Positions 37,641-50,350 of a stretch of DNA of 64,000 bases are shown here, piece by piece. Position numbers and translations under genes: made by a program. Numbering within the stretch: the first letter of the stretch is position 1; each line of letters begins with the position of its first letter. Source of the DNA: Quercus robur (taxonomy: Eukaryota; Streptophyta; Magnoliopsida; Fagales; Fagaceae); NCBI RefSeq assembly GCF_932294415.1, contig NC_065536.1, forward strand, positions 10,157,974 to 10,221,973, written 5' to 3'. The notes below the pieces were generated by a model. The model had not been told where the DNA came from. It did no database searches and saw only the letters and a program-made list of their open reading frames with translations.

Positions 37641-38241
37641 CCATTTTTGTTACATCATAACTCTTTTTTGTCCTTTTTATTTTATTTTATTTCTGGCCCA
37701 ATCTTTGTGTGATTGTTTGGAGACCTTTTCAAGCTCCATTTTCTTCAAATTTTATATACTCGGAAAGCTCTGGATGTCTAGTTTCCAGTGGTCCTGGCCT
37801 CGCTCGATTTGGAGCTACAGTCATCGAGATATCGCGCTTGGAAGGAAGGTGACGCAAAGTTGAAAAATTTTGCGATGTTTTTTCTTGAAAAATTCATATC
37901 ATCCAATCTGAAGCAGATATTGTCGATCTCATATCATCCAATTCATATCATCCATTTTTGTTACATCATAAGTCTTTTTTGTCCTTTTTATTTTATTTTA
38001 TTTCTGGCCCAATATTTGTGTGATTGTTTGGAGACCTTTTCAAGCTCCATTTTCTTCAAATTTTATATACTCAGAAAGCTCTGGATGTCTAGTTTCCAGT
38101 GGTCCTGGCCTCGCTCGATTTGGAGCTACAGTCATCGAGATATCGCGCTTGGAAGGAAGGTGACGCAAAGTTGAAAAATTTTGCGATGTTTTTTCTTGAA
38201 AAATTCATATCATCCAATCTGAAGCAGATATTGTCGATCTC
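37641..38241. repeat. Near-identical tandem duplication, period 311 bp
   Basis: 37641-37930 is repeated at 37952-38241 with about three differences in 290 bases (for example aatctttg/aatatttg and actcgg/actcag). The 21-bp joint repeats pieces of the unit end (atatcatccaattcatatca). Both copies carry the same open frame (MVLASLDLELQSSRYRAWKE), which has no known motif. Confidence 0.92.
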
Positions 38242-38879
38242 TTTTAATGAAAAATTAGCTAAGACCTTTTTCTTCAAGATGGTCTAGCCCGCTTGTTCTA
38301 GTTCTTACCCAATCGGTATAGTTTATTGCGCGAAGGTAGGTAAAAAATTGCCAGTTTTGCTTTAAAAAAAAATGAATGTTTCTGTTAGGGTTTTTGGTAT
38401 TTTGGTATATCTCATTCATTTTAATTCCGATTTTGGCCCATATACAACCGTTTTGAAGGGAAAAATATGTCCTACAAGATGGTCTAAAATTCAACACGAT
38501 CCAATAGTCGGATAAAAAATTCAGCCTTTTGACCATACTTCGTTAAGGTTTTGGTCTTAAATGTTGTAAAATTAATTTTTCAATCATTGTGACTTTTTGA
38601 TTATCTATTCAAACATGTTGTATTTATTTTTACCCTTTTTGGCTTTGAAATTCATTATTTTGCATCTTTTTCAATTTTTATTTTTATTTTTTTGTCTTTG
38701 TTTTGTCGCGTGAATTGAGACTAGACAAGCACTTAATACATAGTTCTTAGCACCCGTTTCAAGGTGGAAAATTCAATTACAAAAAAATTATGTAGAGGAT
38801 TTTTTTTTTTCCTTCAAAAGATACAAGTTGAGTTAATTAGAACCCACTAATTTTTAATTTCAAGTCTCTCTCACATCAA

Positions 38880-38995
38880 GAGCCTTATAGCTCAACTAGC
38901 TGATATTTCTTGATGTTTTCAAGATATTTAGGTTCAAACTCTCCCTTCTTTCATTGTTACTATAAAATTATAATAATAAAAAAAAACTCACAATC
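38880..38995 (+). mobile_element. tRNA-derived SINE-like sequence
   Basis: Starting gagccttatagctcaactag it has an A-box-like tagctcaactagc (about 38888) and a B-box-like ggttcaaactc (38931) some 40 bases apart, then a short body and an A-rich end (taataataaaaaaaaactc). This layout is that of a tRNA-type SINE. A target duplication could not be fixed. Confidence 0.55.
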
Positions 38996-39231
38996 TCTCT
39001 CTCCCCCCCACCCCCCTCTTTTTAATTTAATATTTAAGGAAGCTCAACACTCTATTTCTCTCAAACAAACAAACAAACACATTTTCTCCTTTAACCGCAT
39101 ATCTATAACAGAAAAAATAAAAAATAAAAAGAAGAAGAAGAAGAAATATACATAAAATAGTATTTAACTCATGTTGTGATTATGAAGATTGTACCACAAA
39201 TATTAGAGAAGTTACACTAACCTCCACTTGG

Positions 39232-39262
<31 letters not shown>

Positions 39263-40018
39263 AACCTGTAATTGGATTAATTAGATGTCTTAAAACCAAA
39301 CATGATCCATGCCTATTGTCGGTAGGATTGGGCAGAGTCATCCATCTCTCTCTCTCTCTATAGGACCTGTTTGATTTCAAAAGTAAAAATGGCCCAGCAG
39401 ACTAGGGAGGAGGGACTGGGGCATAGTACCTGTCAAGGAAATAAGGTTATGTCTTTACACTGGGTAAAAAAAAAAAAAAAAACAAAAAACAAAGGGTGTG
39501 TCTTCACTCTTCACACTTCAAATTACTAGTCCCTTAAACTAATCCAGTCCAACCGACTTGCGCAATCAATGACAATTTTTAGGGAGATATTCATCTTAAA
39601 CTCTATACTTTATAAGGTGGAACAAATTAATCCTTATAATTTCAAAGATAATAACTTGAATCTCAAGGTTTTAAAAAGTAAATAATTAATCATGTAATTA
39701 AACCTTGAGGTTTTTTAAAAAAAATGACAAATTAAACCCTCATTGACTCATTGTATATTTAATTTGTTACTTTTTTTAAATTAGAGTTTAATTTGTTATT
39801 TTTAAAATTGTAGAGTTTAGTTTATTACATTTTGAAACTTTATGATTTAATTTATTATTTTTAAAACTATTGAATTTAATTTGTTACACCATGAAGTTAT
39901 GGAATTTAAAATAAAAATTTCCACCATTTTTATTATTCTATGTTTTAATGTCTGGGCTTTAGGCACTTGGGTCCCGCAACTACCTACCAAAAGAAGTAAG
40001 GGAAAAAAAAGTGATATT

Positions 40019-40052
<34 letters not shown>

Positions 40053-40920
40053 CCTCTTCAAGTATATAATGGATTCTGCAATGAATATAATACTTTGTCC
40101 CAACTATTAGGTTATATTTCCTAAAATTTGACTAGTGCAATAAACGTGTCAAATCAAGATGAGTAATAAAAAGGTGATGTATTACGTCTATAATATTGTT
40201 GTAATAAATTATTAGTAGTAAATTGTTATTAATTTTAATTTTTAATTTTTTTAATAAGAGATTGAAACCTTTATTAATTAAGATATAGAAATAACATTAT
40301 AGATAAGAGCTTGATTCTAATTTGAATCCGTAATTTAAATTATTTTTTTGCGCACCTATAACAATCACTAATAACTTACCACTTAAAATTTATTGTAAAA
40401 TCGTTGTAAAAATATCGATAACATAGTAATTTTTCAATAAAAATTGCCTCAACATTCTCATCCTTCTTATTCATGACACTTATCCGGACTTGTTTTTCAT
40501 CCCAATTAAATAAAACACTATTGTTGATAAAATTTTAAAAAAAAGAACCAAAAAAAAAAAAAAAAAAACCAACTACTACTGCCACTTCAGCAAATTGTAA
40601 AAAAGCAAATAGAGGAAGAAAAAAGGAAAAAAAGAAAAAGAGGTTTGTTTTAGAATTTTGCTGGTACCGACCTGGTTATTGCACTAACACACAGTGTCTG
40701 GAAAACCCAGAGGCAGAGAAGTTAAAAAGAGAGCAGAAAACATGAAAAGCAAATTAAAAAAAACAGAAAACAAAAAAACAAAGAAAACAAAAGAAGCCGG
40801 AGACCAAAAGGGTCATAGGCTCATAGCTATTTGGACTGATTAGCCAGAGAAAACAGGAATTACACAATTCTTAAAATTCCCAAATTTCCTTTTTCCCTTT
40901 TCCTTAAAAAGGGTTCTTCG
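38996..40920. other. Intergenic spacer upstream of the JmjC gene
   Basis: AT microsatellite near 39238-39262, A run near 39465-39482, T run at 40024-40052, A run near 40550-40567. The last ~250 bp (CT- and A-rich, ending agtactttcttctctgtact) probably hold the promoter and transcription start of the gene at 41981. No other gene seen. Confidence 0.5.
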
Positions 40921-40929
40921 TTTTAGTAC

Positions 40930-41980
40930 TTTCTTCTCTGTACTTGGCGTCAAACCCTAGTTTCAGGTACCCTTCTCTCTCATATTGTATTTCTTTGTTT
41001 ACTTTTTGCTCATACATAATATATATGTGTTTGTTTATATCTTTGTATGTGTGTTTTCTTAAAACTCTATGCCTTTGACTGGTTCGTGCTTCTTCAAGAT
41101 TGAATCTTTCTTTTTCGTTTTATGTGTGGGTATAAAATTTTTTTTGGGACAAATGCAGTTTGTTTTAATCTGGGTTGCTGTAAATTTTTGATTTTTTCTT
41201 GACCCATGTGATTATTATTGTTGTGAAGTATTTTTGTGCGTGCCTTATGGGTTTCTTAATTGATTTGTTTCGTGCATTATGTTGGGCTTGGTTGTTAGAA
41301 CGTGAATTCTTGCTTTTTTTTTTTTTTTGGCAGACACCTATTTGTGAACTACTTTCGGGTTCAAAAGAATTTGTTGTATATATAAGATTTAATTGTAGAG
41401 AATGAGACTCGGAGGATTTGTAAATATGTAATTAGCAATCTAAGTGGTCTAAATTTAGGAAAAAAAAAAAAATTGCCAGCTACTGAGAATTAAGTTTTCT
41501 TGGAAATTGAGGTTTGGACTAGTATATTCATCAATTTGCGTTGAACTTTAACATTCTAATTTCTCATTGTGCTTTCCTGTATCATGAATGATTGAAAGAG
41601 AAACTACTGTTAAACCCTTCTGAGATTGGCCTCAACTGGTGAAGATTTTTATTTTCTGTTTCCCTTGAACAAATTATAGTTTAATATGTTTGCCAGTTGA
41701 ACCGTCTTGCTGCGTATAACTTTTTTTTATTGTATCTCGTTGTGTTATGACTGGTTTTGGATGCGTTCGTTCTTCATCTGTTCATTCAGGCTCGTGTTAC
41801 TTAAGAATTGGGCATTGTTTGTTGGTTCTCTGGTTCTTGGTTTCCTTCGTATGTACAGCATTGTTTGATGGAATTATATTAATTTTTGCTGTGTGTGGTA
41901 GGTGTTAAAGGATTATTTGCAGGTTGCTCTTATCAGTCTAATGCTCTGCATGTTATATCACGGTTGGAGTTTACCATAGC
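40930..41980 (+). promoter_or_regulatory. 5' UTR with a ~956-bp intron, JmjC gene
   Basis: A probable leader exon ends at 40966 (cctagtttcag followed by gtaccc), and a good acceptor (ggattatttgcag) ends at 41922. The leader would then run 41923-41980. The exon's 5' end is not defined by sequence alone. Confidence 0.6.
41941..41979 (+). promoter_or_regulatory. 12-codon uORF ending 1 nt before the main start codon
   Basis: ATG at 41941 opens MLCMLYHGWSLP and stops at TAG 41977-41979; the main ATG begins at 41981. The frame has two in-frame ATGs. Translation of it would force termination next to the main start, a layout that can lower or condition main-frame translation. Confidence 0.7.
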
Positions 41981-44211
41981 ATGAGTACGATGGATCATCC
42001 ACGATCATCCTCTGCAAATGCTGAGGATAATGTTGGAATTCCAGATGATTTGCGTTGCAAGAGGTCGGATGGGAAACAATGGAGATGCACTGCCATGTCG
42101 ATGCCAGATAAGACAGTATGTGAGAAGCACTACATCCAGGCAAAGAAGAGGGCGGCTAATTCTGCAATGAGAGCTAACTTAAAGAAAGCCAAGAGGAAGT
42201 CGTTAGGTGAAAGTGATATTTACTTGGAGAGTAAGAGTGATGAATATGATACACCGCCTGTGAACACAAAAGTTGAAGATTATCCTGTTCCAGCCTCAGG
42301 GAAAATGTTGTTTGAGAAGGTATCCAAGAATCAGTTTCGCTATTCACCTGAGACAGCAGCGATGAGGAGTTTGGCTGCACGTAATCCTCCAAAGACAAAT
42401 GAAAATTCACAAAGAGATGCTGGACATTTTGAAGAAAACTGGAGGTCTCACAAGACACCACCAACTTCGGGCATGGACTCATCTAAGAGTAGATCACAAA
42501 GGAGCTTTGATGCTAATGATGCTATGACGGTGAGTTTTGTTTTAAAATATTTGGCTGCATCTCTTGAGATTTTTTTTCGTTGTTGGTAATAGAAATTCTT
42601 TTTGTCGGATTGAATAGAAACCAGTAATTGAAATATTATTACTCTTTTTGATTGTAACTCTCTAGGGGGACCTTAAGTAATAAGTATCATTCCTGTATGC
42701 TTAAGTTCTTCCAGTTATGGACAGAATTATCACTTATCCAAACACTTCCCCCTCCCAAAAAAAAAAAAAAAAAAAAACACGAAAAAAGGAAGAGGGAGAA
42801 AACGAAGTCCTGGAAGGATCCTAGAGTAAATTGACTGTTAGAAGAGTGTCCAAGATGGTGTCTCTTATACTTGTAGAATGTTGATACAAGGATGAAGTTT
42901 TCTTCATTATAACTTTGTTAAAAAAGTATGTCTTACTTTTAGCTGCACTTGCCAGTATGAGAACAAAAGGCTTATATCTGGGATAGAATAGCACATCTTT
43001 TTAATGGCACGGGTGAATTCTCAAATGGTTTTTACAGCCATTACTTTCGAAATTATTATTACCTAAATAACAAAAAACCTTGGCTCCAGCTCTTTTACTG
43101 CCATTCTAGCTGGATCAGACTATGAAACTTGATTACCTTGTTCCCTTTCAATCCTTTTGACACCTTGCTTCTCCTGCAAACTTCAAAGCTAGACTAAAGA
43201 ATATCATAAGGTAGTTATTGTTAATGATCTCTGATACTGCCTATTAACACACACACACACACACAAAGGATATATGGACTGAAGATGGAAACATACTGTA
43301 TAAGCCATATGGTGTGAGAGATGCATCATTGTTGTTTGGTTAAAATTTTTTAATCCCTTTATCAATGAAGTGGAGCCTTATCCTTAAGAACGACTAATTC
43401 AAAATTCAATGTTGATATTTGATTTTGTTTCAAGAGTTTTCTGGATGGGTCTGTCACTTTGTATTTCTACCCTTTATTAATATTTAGGAACCCTTTTCTC
43501 TACCACTTCTATGTTATCTGATGCCGGGGTTTACAAGTTTTTTTTTTCAGGAGGACTCTGATGGAAGTACAGATTCCTCTGAAGAAGCCGGTGGGCAACC
43601 TTGCCACCAATGCCGGAGGAATGATAGAGATAAAGTTACTTGGTGCCTTAAATGTGATAGGAGAGGATATTGTGATAGCTGTATCTCCACATGGTTAGTA
43701 TTTTATCACTTTAGATGTGAGATGGTATTTTTGTTTTAATTTTTACAACTTAGTCATTAAGCTTCTTTTATGACCTGATTTTCATGCTTCACTACCTTAG
43801 GTACTCAGATATTCCATTGGAAGAAATTCAGAGAAGTTGCCCTGCATGCCGGGGTACTTGTAGTTGCAAAGTGTGCTTGCGTTCAGATAATTCAATAAAG
43901 GTATTTCACATATGGGTTGAAGAGGCCACCATTTCTTTACATGATTAAGTTTCATTTATATTGTGAAATATGCTTACCAAATTTCACTGGGCATGGTTCT
44001 TTGATCTTTATTATTATAAATTTTTTTGAGTTTCAGGTTAGAATACGTGAAATACCTGTTCTAGACAAATTGAAATATCTTCACTGCCTATTATCTTCGG
44101 TGCTTCCGGTAGTTAAGCAAATCCATCATGAGCAGGCTTCTGAAGTAGAACTACAAAAAAAGTTGAATGGTAAGATGTCGTTTGTTCATGCTCCCAGTGA
44201 CATTTAAAATA

Positions 44212-44243
<32 letters not shown>

Positions 44244-47200
44244 TTTAATTTTTTGGGTATGTACCATTTATACATTATGTGACCAATATTTACATAATGT
44301 TTGTCATCAGGGAAAGAACTATTTCTTGCCAGGACAAAAGTGAATGCAGATGAGCAGATGTGCTGGTAATTGAGGAACACTATTGAGCTATTTGTGTTAA
44401 AGTCACTTAGTTTATAATTATATGTCATTAGAGTCTCAAAAAGTAGTAATGAAACAACATGATTCATTGCATCTCATTTTTTGTGATTTATCTTCACTAG
44501 AAAATAGATAAGATTTTTCTTATTAGTTTATTATGTTTATTTCTGGCTTCTCTATTTGCTGTTGATTTCTGATTTGCCTTCATTCTCTGTTTTTCCTTGT
44601 AGCAATTTCTGTAGGATACCCATTACAGATTATCATCGGCGTTGTGCCAGTTGCACGTATGATCTGTGCCTTAGTTGCTGTCAAGATCTTCGGGAAGCAT
44701 CTCAAAATGATGTTAAAGGAGAATTGGCAGATAATCAGATCCGTGGCAAAAGTCAAGACAAAGCAACTGCGACAGGGCAAGTGAAAGTATCCAAACTAAA
44801 ACTAATTTTACCGGAAAAGTTTCCTGGTTGGCAAGCCAATAGTGATGGGAGTATTCCATGCCCCCCACCAGAGTTTGGTGGCTGTGGTCACTCATCATTA
44901 AATTTAAGCCGCATTTTTAAGATGAACTGGGTTGCAAAACTGGTAAAAAATGTGGAGGAAATGGTTAGTGGGTGTAGGATATATGATGCTGGCAGCCTAG
45001 AAAATACTGGGTTGGATGATCCCAGACTCTACCAATATGCTCATAGAGAAGACAGTGATGATAATTTCTTGTACTGCCCTGCAACTCAAGATATTAAATC
45101 TGATGGGATTGGAAATTTTAGAAAGCACTGGGCCAGGGGTGAACCTATTATTGTCAAGCAGGTGTTTGATAGCCCATCAACTTCAAGCTGGGATCCAATG
45201 GTTATATGGAGAGGGATTCAGGAGACAGCAGACGAGAAAACAAAAGATGAGAACCGAGTGGTGAAGGCCATAGATTGCTTTGACTGTTCTGAGGTAAGCT
45301 CTACTAGCTATTGCTTATTTTTTCTAAGGCTTTTCTGTGTTCTCTCATGTCTCTGTTGATTGCAATGAATAATTTTTATATTTAGTAAATTATTACTTGG
45401 TTGAAACTCAATTAATTAATTTTATATTTGCTTTCTGTGGTTTGACATGATGGCAGGTTGACATTGAACTTGGTCAGTTCATCAAAGGATATTCTGATGG
45501 ACGAATTCTTGAAAATGGTCAGCCAGAAATGTTGAAGTTGAAGGATTGGCCTTCCCCCAGTGCATCTGAAGAGTTCTTATTGTACCAGAGACCTGATTTT
45601 ATCAGTAAACTGCCCTTACTTGAGTATATCCACTCCAAGTGGGGTCTTCTAAATGTTGCTGCAAAATTGCCTCATTATTCCTTACAGAATGATGTAGGAC
45701 CTAAAATTTTTATTTCTTATGGGACCTATGAAGAACTTGGTAGAGGCGATCCAGTGACCAATCTTCATTTCAATATGCGTGACATGGTAACTTATTATTC
45801 TTCCCTTTTCTCATTGACCTATTATTGATGATGTTAACTTTTTAGGATATACTTTTTTTGTACCAAACTGTTGCATTTGATTTGCAGTTTGTGTTTGAAA
45901 ATTTTTGTAAGCTGTATTTTCTGTATACTCCCCCCCTAAAAATATTAAGCATATCAAATTAGAAAAAACGCTAAAATATTTCTTTGCACAATTGTTAATC
46001 ATGTATGCATCTCAAGTTTTAACCTCTAATTTCATGGTTCTCAAATTGTATATAATAATACTGTATTATACATCCAATATTATAAACAAGCACTTAATAA
46101 CCATAGAACCTGATTGTTATTCTTATTGAATTTAGCTAGCTTCAACTGTTATAAATATGTCATAATATAATCTATAATGCTGTATGGGTTGAAAACCCTT
46201 AATCCGTATGTTGCTAGAGTCTAACATCGTGAGCTTTTATCTTATTTTTATCCCCATCCTGTCATCTGATGTAAACCAACAAAGTGATGAGTCAAATTGA
46301 ATTGACATCATTGAACTATGGTCAGGTATACCTATTAGTGCATACTTGTAATGTGAATCTACAAGGCCAGCAGAGTGTAAAGATTGAAAAGATACAAAAA
46401 TCCTTTGAGGATTCTGAGATGAAAGAATCACCGGAGGATCCACAAGCAGATTTGGATGAGGAAGGGTCCCCTGATATATTGCTTGGTAGTCAAAGTGTGC
46501 AGAATGAATGTGGTGCAAAAGTGGATGAAAATGAAAATGAATCAATGGTGGATCAGGGGATTGAAACTGCTGATGTTAAAGAGAATAACGTCAATTGTGA
46601 AACATCAAACAGAGAGGGTGAAGATGTCCCTGAAAGGAGTGATCCTGGTGTTCTATGGGATGTTTTTCGCCGGCAGGATGTCTCAAAGGTGACTGATTAT
46701 TTAAGAATTCACTGGAAAGAATTTGGGAAGCCTGATGGAGTATCAAATGATTTAGTAAGTTTTTATCTTATAATCTTATTAAATATAGTTATTCTTTTAA
46801 TTGAATATACCGTAATTGGCTTGCTTAATGTGTGCTCCTAATAACTTTTGGGTTTTCAGGTGAAAAGGCATCTTTATGAAGAAACGGTATTCCTGAATGG
46901 GCATCATAAAAGAAAGCTGAAGGAAGAATTTGGTAAGGATAAGTAACAATTGATGTTCCTAATTATTGATCAAGCTTTGGAGACAGAATACTTCTTTTGA
47001 CCTGAGATGCATGTTTGAGATGTGTAGAACTTTTCAACATGACTATTTACTGGATTATTTGGGGTAATTTTTCCTGCTATTAACTGTATTTCTCTGAGGA
47101 ATTTTCCCTGAAAAGAAAAAAAAAAGTTAATGTAATACTGGTTTTATGTTTGTCTAATATTCTAATATATTTCACATCATTCCCAACCAAGCATGGCGGT

Positions 47201-49899
47201 TATTTTTGAAATGTACATGGCACAGACAAAGTTATGGAAAAGCTAACCACTAAGAATGAGTTTTGTTCAAACCTCTCAAAAAAAGAAAAGAAAAAACAAT
47301 GAGTTTTTTTAAAACCAAATTTGACAAAAGGAAGAAGCCTGTGGTTTGAAAAATTTGCAGTAACACCAATCTTGCATTTAAAACTAAGCTGGCATTTTTT
47401 TTTTTCTTTTTGGGATTCTTGCTAAAATCTTTTCTCTATGTAACAGCTGCCCTTTCATCCAATTTGTGTGCTGATGTTGAATCATAAGTACTTTCTAGGG
47501 CATTTAATGAAATTCATGTATCCTTTCACTAAAAACTTATAAAAATAGATAAATTTGGAGGATGCTAATTTTGCATTTAAAAACAAGCTGGTTTTTTTTT
47601 TTTGGATTCTTTCTAGAATCTTTTCTCTATATAACAGCTCCCCTTTCATGCAATTTGTGTGTTGATGTTGAATCATAAGTACTTTCTACGGCATTTCTGA
47701 ATGCTTGTTTAAAATCTAAATAGCTTTCCTCTTCCTCAGGAGTTGAGCCATGGTCATTTGAACAGCATTTGGGGCAAGCTATATTTGTCCCTGCAGGATG
47801 CCCTTTCCAAGTGAGAAATCTCCAGGTAAGTTCACTATGGTTGATTACCTTCATGCTAGTATAACTCTAATTTTTTTAGCGAATCCAATATTACATGTTT
47901 TTACTTAAATTATTGAGTTTGAATGAAATAATGTTTCTTTTGACTCGTGATTGGAATATTGCTTTAAAATTCTTGATGAGAGACTGAAGGGTCTATATGT
48001 TATATTCATTAGAGGAGTGTATCTGGACTTTTGGTGTAATGTAGACATTGACTTAATAGAAGCTTAGACTGTTGTCTTTCGGAAGGGTCATTTCTTTCTT
48101 GTTTCTTTAATGGAAGGATGTTATTTTGGTTATCTGCATGACAGGCACTGCTGGTCATGTTGCTTAAGATGTTAGTTGCTTTAAAACTTTGTGCGTCTTT
48201 CATAAGGATATATATCTTTCCTCTTGAAGAATTTTGGCTTCATCTTCGTTCTTATGTGCAAGCCTTGCAGTTAGGAAGGTTATGGGAATTTGATCTTTTC
48301 ATAATCTTGAGTGAGTCCTGACTACAGCATTAAATCGTGGGCCAAATGGAGAGCTTCAAAACCCCACTTTCAACATTCATTATAAATTTAAAAACTCATT
48401 ATTATTATAGCTGCTAAAATATATAGTTCTGTGCACCTGTGAGTGTGTGTCTATATGCATGTGTGTGTGCGCGCATAAACCATTTCAAATATATATGTTT
48501 TTATAATTTTCTCAGTAGTTGCAGTAGATGGTTTCCGAGAAGTTCTTTATCAGTATTTGCTTGCTAATGGAGTGAAATTTTTAATAAAGTTTGGACTGCC
48601 CAATTATTGAAAGTTAAAGAGAAAATTAACTTTTGAGCACAAAAGTTGTCTTCAATTCATAATTTATATCACGTGCTTCTGTGCAATGTGCTTCATGATG
48701 TAGTACAGCCCTGGGTGGGAAGCTGAAGCAGACTCCCTGTTTGTTCTTTATGAAACAACTTAAATTTGTAGAAACTATTTTGATAGGTGGTTGAATTAGT
48801 AGAAAATTAGATACTGAATTTAGATGTGTTGAAAATTTTAGTAAGTAATTCCAGATTCCTCTTTGTGAAATTGGGTTTGTAACATTAGATTGATGCTTGC
48901 TTTCCTTGTAAAATTCTCAGTCCAATGTTCAGTTGGGGCTTGATTTCTTATCTCCTGAAAGTCTGGGGGAGGCTGTAAGGTTGGCTGAAGAAATCCGCTG
49001 TCTCCCTAATGACCAAGAAGCAAACCTGCAGGTGTTGGAGGTCAGACAAAGGAAATTTTTCCTAGAAGTATTCATTTCCTTCCTTTTCCTTCTGTCATTC
49101 TTTATTTTTGGCAAAACTTAGATACAATACCTTATGTTTAGTACATTAGGTTTCCCAATTAAATTCAAACACTTGGGTTTATTGACACAAGCAGTGTTCT
49201 CATTTCCAAGGACAATTAAATTCAATATAAATTTTTGGGTTTGAATATAATCGGAGAACATGATGTACTGCACAAAAGGTATTGTACCTAAGTTTTACCC
49301 ATTTAGTTTATTGCTTTAAATTGTTTAATTCCTTCCTTCCGCTCCCCCCTCTATTCTGTCAAACAATTCTTGTTCTCTTTATTTTGGCGAGTTCTCATTT
49401 TCATATTGGTTTCTGACACAGGTTGGAAAGATATCACTTTACGCAGCAAGTTCAGCTATTAAAGAAGTCCAGAAATTGGTTCTTGATCCAAAGTAAGCAA
49501 ATTAAGTCTTAATTCTGTTGTAGTACTTGTTACTTGCCTCCCCACCCCCACTTCTCTCTCTCTCTCCAACATTCTTGTCTCTTCCATGGAAAAGAACAAA
49601 AATAGAAATAATGCCTGACTAATGCCATTGTTGCCCAATGGCATTAAGCTGCATCCCTACAAGGGTCTGCAATTAAGCCTAGTATTGTGTTTGTTACATA
49701 ATGAGGAGTGGTTGGAGCCTAGACTATGGGGTAGTCTGAGACTCTTGAGGTTTTCCTAAATACTACTATTTGTGTTAATATTTGATTTCTCCTTTGCAGA
49801 CTTGGTGCAGAGCTTGGATTTGAAGATCCTAACTTGACTGCAATGGTTTCTGAGAACATGGAGAAGATGATTAAGAGAAGACAGATAACTTGTGCTTGA
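41981..49899 (+). CDS. JMJ24: WRC-RING-JmjC protein of the JMJ24/JMJ25 group, with a non-canonical JmjC core
   Basis: Thirteen coding exons: 41981-42529, 43551-43693, 43801-43900, 44037-44169, 44311-44365, 44603-45293, 45457-45786, 46326-46754, 46860-46932, 47740-47825, 48921-49040, 49422-49492 and 49800-49899, all GT-AG and in frame, 959 residues. Residues 26-50 are a WRC motif (C-x9-C-x10-C-x2-H). Residues ~201-262 are the RING-like Cys cluster (CHQCRRND, CPACRGTCSCKVCL) and ~327-350 a second Cys block (CRIPITDYHRRCASC). The JmjC domain spans ~500-885. Its iron-binding HxD is HFN (661-663) and the later His is Phe857 (AGCPFQVRN, usually AGCPHQVRN). KDM3-type enzymes demethylate H3K9; with these changes demethylation is unlikely. 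Arabidopsis JMJ24 is reported, as I recall, to be such a non-canonical member acting on CMT3 stability. An ATG three codons in (ATGGAT) has the better start context. Confidence 0.93.
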
Positions 49900-50350
49900 A
49901 TGTGTACAGTAATTGTAATTTAGGTATAGGAAGTCTAATGTTTAAGGAGCAAATATCAATTATATATGTATTATATGTAATTTTTACCCATCCCTACAAC
50001 CTGAGCTGGTCTGATTTTAGACATTGGTGCTGCATTTAATGAGAACCATTATAGTTTAGAAGAAAATGAAAAGCAAAATATATTGTTGAATTAGTTTTGT
50101 AGTAGTCACAAGTCTGAAGTCTAAACTGTGTTTCTTAATAAGATTACTTTTATCTCCAATACAACAACTTCTCAGTCACAGTCATGGTCCTCATACCATC
50201 TCCCAACCCACCTTGAAAAGAGGAAAGTACTGGGAAAAATAGTCATGGAAAGGTACAGGCAATGAGGACAGGTTGCAAGAAGTTTAAAAACATCCCTGTT
50301 ATGGAAAAATTGCATGAAGAAACTGTAGTGTTCTCCTATCCTCCTCATTA
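49900..50350. other. Convergent spacer between the JmjC and PsbP-domain genes
   Basis: 451 bp between two facing stop codons, holding both 3' UTRs. The atatgtattatatgtaa-type stretch near 49965-49980 is a plausible poly(A) signal area for the plus-strand gene. Confidence 0.6.

Larger units (their letters stand above)
32208..38770. other. Large non-coding AT-rich block, possibly one giant LTR or non-autonomous element
   Basis: The block begins with TGTGGACACTCC, which interrupts the hairpin at 32137-32205, and runs without any gene to about 38770. It contains long degenerate arrays of ttttgaaaacag/ttttagaaaacag (33060-33175, 33910-34245 and 35950-36410), two solo LTRs, an inverted-repeat remnant and a 311-bp-period duplication. 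Its right boundary is not defined. Whether it is one element is a guess. Confidence 0.35.

Noticed and set aside
37591..38287. Frames of 62-128 codons in the 311-bp duplication
   Set aside because: The repeat explains them; no similarity to any family I know. Kept only as part of the repeat.
42174..42482. Minus-strand 102-codon frame
   Set aside because: Antisense to the first coding exon of the JmjC gene.
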